DNA of 64,000 nt, from contig JAGQTU010000004.1 in NCBI GenBank assembly GCA_020438865.1, positions 95,236 through 159,235 of the forward strand, in the 5' to 3' direction. Shown one piece after another: positions 41,417 to 49,309 of the stretch. Numbering within the stretch: the first letter of the stretch is position 1; every line of letters begins with the position of its first letter. The stretch is from Mycobacterium sp. (GTDB lineage: Bacteria > Actinomycetota > Actinomycetes > Mycobacteriales > Mycobacteriaceae). The notes below the pieces were generated by a model, which was not told the origin of the DNA, ran no database searches, and saw nothing but the letters and a program-made list of their open reading frames with translations. The position numbers were made by a program, and so were the translations under genes.

Positions 41417-42430
41417 GTGTCCAAACCAGCACCCGCCGAGAGGCGGGGTGTCTATGCCCTTCTGGTGATCGCGGCGGGTCTGACCCTTGCGGCCTGCAAC
41501 ACGGTCCCGAGACCATCGGGGCACCCGACGGCCGTAATCGGGTTGCCGGGCAACAACTCCCGCTTCGACTACGCCACGATCGACAGCTCGCGCGGCTTAA
41601 TGTTCCTCGCCCACTTGGGAGCCAGTGAGGTCATCGAGGTTGACGTTCAGGCCAATCGGGTGGTGCGCACCATCCCCGCTCTGGCTCAGGTACACGGCGT
41701 GCTCGCGGTCGCCCCGCTGAACCGGGTGTTCGCCACCGCGACCGGTGACAACCAGATTGTGGCTATCGACGAGACGAGCGGGCAGGTCGTCGGCCGCGCG
41801 CCCACCGGCGATTATCCCGATGGCATTGCCTACGATTCGCGGCGCAACGCCATCTGGACCACCAACGAGACCGCCGGCACCGAAACTGTCGTCGACGCAG
41901 GCGATCTGCACCCACTGGGAACCGTCGACGCCGGCAGCGAGGTCGGCAATGTCGGCTACGACCCCGTCGCCGATCTGATGCTGGTGGCCGTGCAGGGCGC
42001 CAACGACCTCGCCGTGATCGACCCGGCATCGATGAAGGTTGGCGACCGGATCACGTTGCCCGGTTGCGACCATCCCCACGGGTTGGCGATCGACAGCACC
42101 GACCGGTTGGCCTTCGTGGCCTGCGATCACAACGACACCCTGCTCACCGTGGACCTGACCACCCGCACCGTCACCGCAGCCACGACGGTCGGCCAAAACC
42201 CCGACGTGCTGGCCTATGACCCCGGAGCGCACCGCCTCGTCGTCGCCGCCGAGAGCGGCATCGTCGCCACCTTTGACCTACAGGGCCAGACACTGACCGG
42301 CGCCGGGCCCGAATTCCTCGCCGAGGACGCCCATGTCGTGGCTGTCGACCCCGCCACCCACCGCAGCTACTACCCCATCCCACACGGCCGCGACGGGCAC
42401 CCCGCCGTTCTGATAGTCGAATCCCATTAG
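41417..42430 (+). CDS. YVTN/YncE-type beta-propeller lipoprotein
   Basis: A lipoprotein signal (VYALLVIAAGLTLAAC) precedes about seven blade-like repeats with D(P/T)-x-(T/S) turns (GDNQIVAIDETSGQVVG, ANDLAVIDPASMKVGD, NDTLLTVDLTTRTVTA). Such propellers bind ligands or proteins on the outer face of the membrane. The frame is open from ATG 41309. I list GTG 41417 because it gives a normal-length signal, but no start has a convincing ribosome binding site. It begins just after repeat copy C and borders the copper island. Confidence 0.7.
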   Translation: MSKPAPAERRGVYALLVIAAGLTLAACNTVPRPSGHPTAVIGLPGNNSRFDYATIDSSRGLMFLAHLGASEVIEVDVQANRVVRTIPALAQVHGVLAVAPLNRVFATATGDNQIVAIDETSGQVVGRAPTGDYPDGIAYDSRRNAIWTTNETAGTETVVDAGDLHPLGTVDAGSEVGNVGYDPVADLMLVAVQGANDLAVIDPASMKVGDRITLPGCDHPHGLAIDSTDRLAFVACDHNDTLLTVDLTTRTVTAATTVGQNPDVLAYDPGAHRLVVAAESGIVATFDLQGQTLTGAGPEFLAEDAHVVAVDPATHRSYYPIPHGRDGHPAVLIVESH

Positions 42431-42589
42431 TAGCGGAACCCTTTGCGCTGGAACCGAAACGGCTCGCGGGCGGCATGTTCCCGCCCCGGCTTCTCGAGAT
42501 GGATCTCAGTTGTCAGCGTGGTTCGGTGCGGGTGCTCCGGCGTGTGGAGCCGCTTTGGATCGGGTCTGGATAGTCCGGAAGGGAACGTC

Positions 42590-43012
42590 CTAGCGTTGGC
42601 CGGCCGATGGTGGCGTCGTCGTTGTCGAGCCGGGGGTCGGCCCTGTCATCCCACCTGGCCCCATGCCGGGTCCCATACCGCCGGGCATCCCACCAGGCGC
42701 CATACCGCCCTGTCCCATGCCACCTTGTCCCATGCCACCCATTCCGCCCGGTTGCATCTGCATCATGGGGCAGCCTCCGCCCATGGTGCCGCCGGGTTGC
42801 ATCTGCCCGCTCTGCGAGCCCCGGTGCCACCCGTAGCCGCCCGAGGCGCGGGCTGCGAAGAATCCGGAGAAGAAGACCACTGCGACGATGAAAAGGATGC
42901 CGGCCACGATGCCGACCCATGCCAGGGCGCGGTATAGCCGGTTGTTTCGGTGGACGTCTTCGGTGGTGGTCACCGGTGAGACGACCGTTGTGGATTCTGG
43001 GGATTCGGTCAT
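42590..43012 (-). CDS. Single-pass membrane protein with Met/Gly-rich tail (copper-associated)
   Basis: The 140-residue product has an N-terminal cytoplasmic region, one TM helix (ALAWVGIVAGILFIVAVVFF) and an external tail rich in Met, Gly and Gln (repeated GGMGQGGM, and CPMMQM). Such Met clusters bind Cu(I). GAGAGGAACC precedes ATG 43010-43012. A GAAGATT-type box lies 140 bp upstream. It probably buffers copper outside the membrane. Confidence 0.75.
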   Translation of the reverse strand: MTESPESTTVVSPVTTTEDVHRNNRLYRALAWVGIVAGILFIVAVVFFSGFFAARASGGYGWHRGSQSGQMQPGGTMGGGCPMMQMQPGGMGGMGQGGMGQGGMAPGGMPGGMGPGMGPGGMTGPTPGSTTTTPPSAGQR

Positions 43013-43151
43013 TGTGCTGGTTCCTCTCTGGTGATGCTTAGCCGTGCGCTGGCACATTCGGAGCCGCCCCCGCGCTGCCCGTGTTCCGACCGCTTGGCGG
43101 ACCTAATTCGACTGTGCGCCCATGGGCCGGTGGGTTGTGTATTGGTTTTGT

Positions 43152-43169
43152 GAAGATTCGCTCAAGACC
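43152..43169 (+). promoter_or_regulatory. Copper-island box 1 (GAAGATT N4 CAAGACC)
   Basis: Direct repeat of a 7-mer with 11-bp period, upstream of the Met-rich protein gene. It is the same element as at 45767, 48786 and 51761. Confidence 0.7.
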
Positions 43170-43208
43170 GAGAAGCAAGTAGACGGGCGGTAGTCCTTCT
43201 GGTGGCGC

Positions 43209-43715
43209 TCACGGGCGAATCGCCCTGGCGCTGCCGGATTCCATGGTGCGTCGGGCCTGCCAGATTGAGGTGCCGAGCAGGTAGGTGCGGATCACCGGAT
43301 TCAGGTCGATCCGGAGGAAGCAGATGCGGGATTCGCCTCGGTCGTGCAGTTCGCGGTAGCTGGTGAGGATTTGGCGGCCAAGGAGGAAGCCGGAGAAGAC
43401 CTGGGTGCCCTCGGCGTCGGCCCAATCACGGATCGCCGCGTGGCCGCGCAGTTGAATCGTTGCGGGCGGCACCGGCCATAGCAGCCTGCGCGACACCGGA
43501 ATCACCAGAGAAACAGCGGGATTGGCGGCGACATTGCGGGCCTTCTGCAGGTGCCGCCGGGTCATCACATACATGACCGCCCCAGACGGCGTCAGGCCGT
43601 AGCTCACCCCCGCAGATGCGGGATGGCCATCGGTGTCGCTGGTGGCCAGCACCGCGAAGTGCTGGCGGTGCATCGCGCGCAGCACCCTCGGATAGGCGAG
43701 GGCCCGTTCACTCAC
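43209..43715 (-). CDS. PPOX-class pyridoxamine 5'-phosphate-oxidase-like protein
   Basis: The 168-residue product has the split-barrel signature HFAVLATSDTDGHPASAGVSY, then ARNVAANPAVSLVIPVSR, as in FMN/F420-dependent PPOX proteins. GTG start. It is the third gene of a leftward run mmcO, SHOCT-protein, PPOX, with only 19 bp to the preceding gene, so it is probably copper-induced. Substrate unknown. Confidence 0.82.
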   Translation of the reverse strand: MSERALAYPRVLRAMHRQHFAVLATSDTDGHPASAGVSYGLTPSGAVMYVMTRRHLQKARNVAANPAVSLVIPVSRRLLWPVPPATIQLRGHAAIRDWADAEGTQVFSGFLLGRQILTSYRELHDRGESRICFLRIDLNPVIRTYLLGTSIWQARRTMESGSARAIRP

Positions 43716-43734
43716 AGCCAGGCCGCCTGGTTGC

Positions 43735-44010
43735 TCACTGGCGCGCGGTGGCCCGCAACACGTCGAGGCGGTGGCGATATTCGGTTTCGTCGACTTCCCC
43801 GCGGGCGAAGCGGGCAGCGAGCATCTGCTCGGGTGACTCGTAATCGCTGTAATGCGGCAACTGAGTTACGGCTCTCGCTTGGGGTGCGCCGGCGGTGTAT
43901 CGGATCAGGGCGACGATCCCGACGATGATGAGGGCCCAGAACAACACCATTCCAATAACCATGCCTGCGTATCCCCATCCGCTCATGTCGTGGTCGGACC
44001 AGAACATCAT
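43735..44010 (-). CDS. Small membrane protein with SHOCT domain
   Basis: The 91-residue product has one TM segment (VIGMVLFWALIIVGIVALI) and a C-terminal short helical domain (EQMLAARFARGEVDETEYRHRLDVL), the SHOCT signature. GAGGTTCCC precedes the ATG. It lies 53 bp downstream of mmcO. SHOCT proteins are common beside metal-resistance genes and may aid oligomerisation. Confidence 0.88.
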   Translation of the reverse strand: MMFWSDHDMSGWGYAGMVIGMVLFWALIIVGIVALIRYTAGAPQARAVTQLPHYSDYESPEQMLAARFARGEVDETEYRHRLDVLRATARQ

Positions 44011-44063
44011 GGGAACCTCTCCTTCTTTTCTCTCGGTGTGAGCTCGTTGCGGCTGAACGGATG

Positions 44064-45692
44064 TCAGCCGGTGTAGTTCAGGGTGGTCATCATCCCGGCG
44101 TCCATGTGATAGGCGTTGTGGCAGTGCAGCATCCAGATTCCCGGGTTGTCGGCGGCCAGTCTGGTCGTGACGGTTTGCATGGGTTTGACGATGACGGTGT
44201 CCTTGCGCGGCCCCGGGCTGCCGTCGGCCTTGATGACCTGGAAGGTGTGGCCGTGCAGGTGCATGGGATGCCACATCATGGTGTTGTTGGTGAACGTCAG
44301 CGTGGCGTGCTGCCCTTCCTGGATGGTCAGGGGGATTGTCTGGTCGTAGGGCCGACCGTTGATCGCCCAGTCGTAGGCCATCATCGTGCCGGTCAGCCGG
44401 GCCTGCAGAGCCAGATCGCTGGTGGTCGGCAACTGCACCTGCGGTGTGGCGGTGAAGGTGTCGACAGTGCCGACAAGACGGGTCAACTCCGGTGGCCGGA
44501 AAGCAGCATCAGGTGCGCTCCCAGTCGCGGTGGACAGCAGGGCGCGGGCCACGGCGTTCTTGCCTTCTGCGGAGGCCACCAGCGGGAACACCCCGTCCCC
44601 GGCGGTGACGACGACGTCGTAGCGCTCCCCCATGCCGAGGAGGAGTGCGTCGACGTCGGTGGGCACGACCGGAAATCCGTCGGTGTGGGTGACGGTCATC
44701 CGGTGCCCGGCCAGGGCGACCCGGAAGGCGGTGTCGGCTCCGGCGTTGATGATGCGGATGCGGATGCGCTGCCCGGGCTTGGCGGTGAATGTCGTTGCCG
44801 CCGAGGGGATGCGGCCGTTGATCAGGTAGTAGGGGTAGGTGACGTCGCCGCCGTCGCCGCCGAGCAGATTGCTGCTGGACGCACCACCCACGCCGGGGGT
44901 GCCGGGCATCGACCCCATCCCGCCCATTCCGGGCATCTGGCCCATGCCCCCCATGCCGGGCATATGTCCCATGTCACCCATGCCGCCCATCCCCGGCATC
45001 TGGCCCATACCGCCCATACCGGGCATGCCGGCCATGGGACCCTGGCCGGATCCGCCGCCCATCGACTTCAGTCCCTGGTAGATCTGTTCGGGGCTGCTGC
45101 CGACTCCGGAAGTCCAGTCGTCGAGCATCACGATCCACTCGGCGTCGTAGCGGCCGGGCTCGGCGGGGTCGTCGATGATGACCGGCACGTACAGGCCGTA
45201 GTCGGTGTCCAGCCCGGTGTGCGGGTGCGCCCAGTAGGTGCCCGGGTAGGGCGAGGTGAACCGGTAGGTGAAACTCTTCCCGGGATCGACGTTGGGGGTG
45301 GCCGGCGCTGCCCCGTCCATGTCATTGCGCACCGCCAGCCCGTGCCAGTGCATCGACGTCGGATGGTCCAGACCGTTGTCCACGGTGACCGCGATCTCGT
45401 CACCGACGTTGGCGCGGATCATCGGGCCCGGAACCGCGTTGTTGTAGGCCAGAGTCTGCGCCCGCGTTCCGCCGAGGTCGACGTCGGCCGGACCGGGGGC
45501 CAGGCGGGCGGTGACCGTCTTTCCGGTGTGGGGGCGGGCGGCTTCGGCCGCCGCGATCGGATCGGTCGTACCGGCGCCGTTGGGCGCGGTGGCGGAACGG
45601 TTGCAGGCGACCAGCGCCGCGCCGCCCAGCACGCTCGCGGCGAGGAAGCCGCGTCGGCTCAGCGTTGTGGCGGCAAGAACCTGCCTGCTCAT
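44064..45692 (-). CDS. mmcO: Multicopper oxidase, MmcO-like lipoprotein
   Basis: The 542-residue protein has a Tat-type signal with a lipobox (SRRGFLAASVLGG then VAC). The four copper-binding segments are present: HWHG, HPH in WAHPHTG, HPMHLHGH and HCHNAYHMDAGM. A Met-Gly-rich insertion (about residues 215-265) with repeated GMGGMG resembles the Met-rich loop of CueO that feeds Cu(I). It oxidises Cu(I) to less toxic Cu(II) outside the membrane. GAGGGG precedes the ATG, and a shared box lies 75 bp upstream. Confidence 0.93.
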   Translation of the reverse strand: MSRQVLAATTLSRRGFLAASVLGGAALVACNRSATAPNGAGTTDPIAAAEAARPHTGKTVTARLAPGPADVDLGGTRAQTLAYNNAVPGPMIRANVGDEIAVTVDNGLDHPTSMHWHGLAVRNDMDGAAPATPNVDPGKSFTYRFTSPYPGTYWAHPHTGLDTDYGLYVPVIIDDPAEPGRYDAEWIVMLDDWTSGVGSSPEQIYQGLKSMGGGSGQGPMAGMPGMGGMGQMPGMGGMGDMGHMPGMGGMGQMPGMGGMGSMPGTPGVGGASSSNLLGGDGGDVTYPYYLINGRIPSAATTFTAKPGQRIRIRIINAGADTAFRVALAGHRMTVTHTDGFPVVPTDVDALLLGMGERYDVVVTAGDGVFPLVASAEGKNAVARALLSTATGSAPDAAFRPPELTRLVGTVDTFTATPQVQLPTTSDLALQARLTGTMMAYDWAINGRPYDQTIPLTIQEGQHATLTFTNNTMMWHPMHLHGHTFQVIKADGSPGPRKDTVIVKPMQTVTTRLAADNPGIWMLHCHNAYHMDAGMMTTLNYTG

Positions 45693-45766
45693 CTACCAAT
45701 CCCCTCGTCGTGGAGTTCTGCTTCCACTGTGTTCCCCGCTGCCCGGGGGTTTGGTGTTGGTTGTGT

Positions 45767-45784
45767 GAAGATTCGCTCAAGACG
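45767..45784 (+). promoter_or_regulatory. Copper-island box 2 (GAAGATT N4 CAAGACG)
   Basis: Lies in the mmcO/response-regulator divergent promoter, 75 bp before mmcO and 35 bp before the regulator start. Confidence 0.75.
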
Positions 45785-45818
45785 CGGAAGCGCTGCGTCG
45801 GCACGGCACGATGAAGGC

Positions 45819-46565
45819 ATGGATCTGATCCCCGAGCCCGTTGCGGGCGGCGCCGACCTGGGCTATCGCGCCCTGGTGGTCGACGACGAGGCGGCGCTGG
45901 CCGACGTGGTCGCCAGCTATCTGACCCGCGAGCACTTCGAGGTGACCGTCTGCCATACCGGGGCAGAGGCGCTGGCGGTAGCCCGGGAGGTCGACCCCGA
46001 CGTGGTGGTGCTCGATCTGGGGTTGCCGGGCATCGACGGGCTGGAGGTCTGCCGCCAACTTCGCACGTTCTCCGACGCCTACGTGGTGATGCTGACCGCC
46101 CGAGACACCGAAATGGACACTATCGTCGGGCTGTCGGTCGGGGCCGACGACTATGTGACCAAACCGTTCAGCCCGCGGGAGTTGGTCGCCCGGATCAGAG
46201 CGATGCTGCGCCGCCCCCGCGCGGTACCCGTAGCCCTGGTCCCGCCCGCCGACGAGGCTCCACCGCGGGCGTTCGGGCCGCTGTCGATCGACGTCGCCAG
46301 CCGGCAGGTGTTTCTTGATGGCGAGTCGATCCCGTTGACCCGCACCGAGTTCGACATCCTCGCGGCCCTGTCGTCGCGGCCCGGGGTGGTGTGGAGCCGC
46401 CGCCAGCTCATCGACGCGGTCTGGGGCGAACCGTGGGTCGGCAACGACCACTTGGTCGACGTTCACCTCGGGCACCTGCGCCGCAAGCTTGCCGATGACC
46501 CCGCCGACCCGCGGTTCGTGTTCACCGTCCGTGGGGTGGGCTACCGGATGGGCAGCGGGGAATGA
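45819..46565 (+). CDS. OmpR-family response regulator (copper island)
   Basis: The receiver domain has the acidic pair VVDDE, phospho-acceptor Asp66 in VVLDLGLPG and Lys in DDYVTKPF. A winged-helix output domain follows (LTRTEFDILAALSSRPGVVWSRRQLIDAVWG and VDVHLGHLRRKLADD). It overlaps its kinase gene by 4 bp. It probably binds the 11-bp-spaced boxes found in four promoters of this island. The start has only a weak GAAGG next to it. Confidence 0.92.
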   Translation: MDLIPEPVAGGADLGYRALVVDDEAALADVVASYLTREHFEVTVCHTGAEALAVAREVDPDVVVLDLGLPGIDGLEVCRQLRTFSDAYVVMLTARDTEMDTIVGLSVGADDYVTKPFSPRELVARIRAMLRRPRAVPVALVPPADEAPPRAFGPLSIDVASRQVFLDGESIPLTRTEFDILAALSSRPGVVWSRRQLIDAVWGEPWVGNDHLVDVHLGHLRRKLADDPADPRFVFTVRGVGYRMGSGE

Positions 46566-47722
46566 CCGCGCCCGCACCGTCTACCGGGTTCGGGATGCGC
46601 CGGCGGCTGTTGCTCGCCCAGACTCTGGTGCTGCTGGCCGGCGGGGTGACCACCTGGGTGGTGGCCTCGCTGGTCGGTCCGCCGCTTTTCCGCGAGCATC
46701 TGCACCTGGCCGGGGTGGCCCACGACTCCAACGAGCAGTTCCACGCCGAGCAGGCCTATCAGCATGCGACTGCGCTGTCGATCGCGGTCGCGATCACGGT
46801 GGCCGCGTCGACCGCGTTCGTGGTGACCGCCTACCTGAGCCGGCGCCTGCAGCGTTCCATCGCCGAGGTCTCCGCGGCGGCCTCCGCGGTGGCCGAGGGC
46901 CGCTACGACATCCGGGTGGCTCCACCGAGACTCGGGGAGGAGTTCGACGAGCTGGCGGTGGCGTTCAACCGGATGGCGCAGCGCCTGCAGTCGGTGGAGT
47001 CCACCCGCCGCCAGCTCTTCGGTGACCTCGCCCACGAGATCCGCACCCCGGTGTCGGTCCTGGAGGCCTACCTCGAAGCCGTCGAGGACGGCGTGAAAAC
47101 CCTTGACCCGCCAACCATTGCGATGCTGCGCGAGCAGACCGGTCGGCTGGTGAGGTTCTCCAACGACGCTGCCGCGCTGGCCCAGGCCGAAGACGCCCAC
47201 GCCGCGATCACCCCGCAGTGGGTGGACGTCGATGAGCTCGTTGGCGCGGTGAAAGCGGTTGCCGCCGAACGGTACGCCGTCAAGGGGGTGACCCTGACCA
47301 CTCGGACGAATGGTGGGCGTTTGTGGGCCGATCGGCAACGGCTGATGCAGGTGCTGGGCAACCTGCTCGATAACGCGCTGCGCCACACCCGGTGCGGTGG
47401 GCATGTCAGCCTGACGGCCAGCCGCGCCGGCACCGAGGTGGTGTTCACCGTCGCCGACGACGGCGAAGGGATCGCCCCCGAGCACCTGCCGCACCTCTTC
47501 GAGCGGTTCTACCGCGCCGACTACGCCCGCGACCGTGGACGCGGCGGCTCCGGGATCGGGCTGGCCATCGTCAAAGCCCTGACCGAGGCCCACGGCGGCC
47601 ACGTCAGTGTGACCAGCCGCGGGCCCGGGCACGGCACCACCTTCACCGCAACGGTGCCGGCGTCCGCGACGTCGGCGCCACGGGGTGAGGGTCAGCCCGC
47701 GGGTGTGCCGACCAGTTCGTAA
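46562..47722 (+). CDS. Sensor histidine kinase (copper island)
   Basis: Two TM segments (about residues 17-38 and 72-92) flank a short external loop of about 33 residues containing three to four His (FREHLHLAGVAHDSNEQFHAEQAYQHAT). These could sense metal. HAMP, DHp (phospho-His158 in GDLAHEIRTP) and HATPase (NLLDNALRHT, DDGEGIAPEH, GGSGIGLAIV) follow. Its 3' end overlaps the opposite-strand CopZ-like gene by 31 bp. Confidence 0.93.
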   Translation: MTAPAPSTGFGMRRRLLLAQTLVLLAGGVTTWVVASLVGPPLFREHLHLAGVAHDSNEQFHAEQAYQHATALSIAVAITVAASTAFVVTAYLSRRLQRSIAEVSAAASAVAEGRYDIRVAPPRLGEEFDELAVAFNRMAQRLQSVESTRRQLFGDLAHEIRTPVSVLEAYLEAVEDGVKTLDPPTIAMLREQTGRLVRFSNDAAALAQAEDAHAAITPQWVDVDELVGAVKAVAAERYAVKGVTLTTRTNGGRLWADRQRLMQVLGNLLDNALRHTRCGGHVSLTASRAGTEVVFTVADDGEGIAPEHLPHLFERFYRADYARDRGRGGSGIGLAIVKALTEAHGGHVSVTSRGPGHGTTFTATVPASATSAPRGEGQPAGVPTSS

Positions 47723-47922
47723 CCGGCACGCGTGATCGCATCGCGCACCGCCCCGGCCTCCAAGGCGGCTGAGCTGGTGACGGTCACGGTCGAATCACCT
47801 TGCGGGACAAGATCGACGGCGACGTCGGTGACGGTGCCCAGCGTTTGAAGCTCGCTGGTCACCGCCCCGACGCAATGCCCGCACGTCATGCCCCGGACCC
47901 GGTAGGTCTGTGTCTGGGACAC
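47692..47922 (-). CDS. HMA-domain copper chaperone (CopZ-like)
   Basis: The 76-residue protein has the heavy-metal-associated fold with an intact GMTCGHCVGAV motif (CxxC) that binds Cu(I) and passes it to the ATPase. GTG start with GAGGAG upstream. It starts 11 bp after the DUF305 gene stop, so the two form an operon controlled from the DUF305 promoter. Confidence 0.92.
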   Translation of the reverse strand: MSQTQTYRVRGMTCGHCVGAVTSELQTLGTVTDVAVDLVPQGDSTVTVTSSAALEAGAVRDAITRAGYELVGTPAG

Positions 47923-47933
47923 GGGTTCTCCTC

Positions 47934-48707
47934 CTACAGCGAACTCAGGATCTGGTTCATGGTGTCGATCTCCTTCTGCTGGCTCTCCAGGATCGACTTC
48001 GCGAGCGCGATAGCGTCGGTGGACTGACCGTTCTTGATCTCGTCCTGCGCCATGGTGAGCGCACCCTGGTGGTGCTTGATCATGCCGGTCAGGTAGAGCT
48101 TGGCGGCCTGGGCGCCGTTGGCGTTCTTCAACGCGTCCATGTCAGCCTGCGACATCATGCCGTCCATACCGGACATGTCCATGCCGCCGTGATCCATGCC
48201 GGGCATCATCGAACCGCTCGGCATCATCGAGCCGCTGGGCATCATGCTGGTGGTGGTCGGTGTGCCGGAGTCCTGCATGCCGCCGTGGTCCATCCCGGGC
48301 ATTCCGCTCATGCCGCCGTGGTCCATACCGGGCATCCCGCTCATGCTCGGCATTCCACTCATGCCGCCCATGCCCCACTGGCTGATCCAGCCCTGCATCG
48401 TCGCGATCTCCGGGCCCTGGGCGGCCTTGATCTGCTTGGCCAGGTCCACTACGCGCGGGTCGATGCCCTGTTTGGCCAGGATGATGTCGCTCATCTCAAT
48501 GGCCTGCTGGTGATGCGGAATCATCATCTGCGCGAAGTGCATATCGGCCATGTTGTGCGCGGCGGCCGGCGCAGCCGAGGAGGTCTGGGTCGTCGACGGC
48601 GCCGCCGAGGACGTGGCTTCCTTGGTCGCGGTGTTGCTACACGCCCCGAGGGCGGCCACCGTGGCCAGCGCAGCCATACCGGTCACCACAGTCCTTGTCT
48701 TCTTCAC
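47934..48707 (-). CDS. DUF305 lipoprotein with internal Met/His-rich insertion
   Basis: Signal with lipobox (LGAC) and two DUF305-type ferritin-like halves (DMHFAQMMIPHHQQAIEMSD and KLYLTGMIKHHQGALTMAQDE). Between them lies a Met/Gly/His-rich stretch with repeated MPGMDHGGM units. DUF305 proteins are found in copper-resistance clusters and may bind copper through the HH pairs and Met. GTG starts at 48710 and 48707 are both possible, with GAAAGG upstream. A box lies 79 bp before the start. Confidence 0.9.
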   Translation of the reverse strand: MKKTRTVVTGMAALATVAALGACSNTATKEATSSAAPSTTQTSSAAPAAAHNMADMHFAQMMIPHHQQAIEMSDIILAKQGIDPRVVDLAKQIKAAQGPEIATMQGWISQWGMGGMSGMPSMSGMPGMDHGGMSGMPGMDHGGMQDSGTPTTTSMMPSGSMMPSGSMMPGMDHGGMDMSGMDGMMSQADMDALKNANGAQAAKLYLTGMIKHHQGALTMAQDEIKNGQSTDAIALAKSILESQQKEIDTMNQILSSL

Positions 48708-48785
48708 CACATACCTTTCGTTGTCGTCACGTTCGTTCGGCTTCCAGCCTTCCGCGCGTTGATAGGGGTGTCCTAGCCGTTCTGT

Positions 48786-48803
48786 GAAGATTCGATAAAG
48801 AAC
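48786..48803 (+). promoter_or_regulatory. Copper-island box 3 (GAAGATT N4 AAAGAAC)
   Basis: Between the divergent DUF305 and DUF302 genes, 79 bp before DUF305. Confidence 0.7.
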
Positions 48804-48888
48804 AGCCTGCGGTCGCACCACCCGGTGGATGGGCGTGCCAAATTCGGTGAAGAGGAACCCGTGACGGGCCGCATGAGGGGGAAACACC

Positions 48889-49296
48889 ATGAGCATTGCC
48901 ATCTCGACTGCCCTGCAGTCCTCGTTCGCCGACGCGGTGACCCGCACCCGTGAGGCACTCGCCGGCCAGGGTTTCGGCGTCCTCACCGAGATCGACATGA
49001 AAGCCACCCTGAAGGCCAAGCTGGACCAGGACATGGAGAACTACCTGATCCTGGGCGCCTGCAACCCGCCACTGGCCCACCGGGCGGTGGACATCGACCG
49101 CCAGATCGGGCTGCTGCTGCCGTGCAACGTCGTGGTGCGCACCGACCCTGACGATGACACCCGGGTGCTGGTGGAAGCGATGAATCCCCAACTGCTGGTT
49201 CAGGTCACCGGCGACCCAGCCTTGCAGGAGGTCGCCGACGAGGTCACCGCCAAGCTGCGCGCGGCGATTCAAGCGTTGGGTCCGACCTCGGAGTAG
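48889..49296 (+). CDS. DUF302-family protein
   Basis: The 135-residue soluble protein matches DUF302 (FADAVTRTREALAGQGFGVLTEIDMKATLKAK, then LGACNPPLAHRAVD and LLLPCNVVV). Two conserved Cys are present. Family members occur near copper and redox genes, but the activity is not defined. GAGGGGGAAACACC precedes the ATG. It is divergent from DUF305, with box 3 between. Confidence 0.9.
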   Translation: MSIAISTALQSSFADAVTRTREALAGQGFGVLTEIDMKATLKAKLDQDMENYLILGACNPPLAHRAVDIDRQIGLLLPCNVVVRTDPDDDTRVLVEAMNPQLLVQVTGDPALQEVADEVTAKLRAAIQALGPTSE

Positions 49297-49309
49297 ACGC
49301 GCCGGGCTG

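Noticed and set aside
44880-45040. Repeated CCCAT.CC.GGCAT stretches resembling a CRISPR-like or tandem-repeat array
   Set aside because: They lie in frame inside the multicopper oxidase gene and encode its Met-Gly-rich loop. Spacing is irregular and there are no unique spacers.
44061-45818. Long plus-strand frame extending upstream of the response regulator
   Set aside because: The extra 586 residues are antisense to mmcO. The receiver domain starts properly at ATG 45819.
48140-48380. Repeated CCGGGCAT units on the plus strand
   Set aside because: These are codons of the Met/Gly/His-rich spacer of the DUF305 protein, not a separate repeat element.
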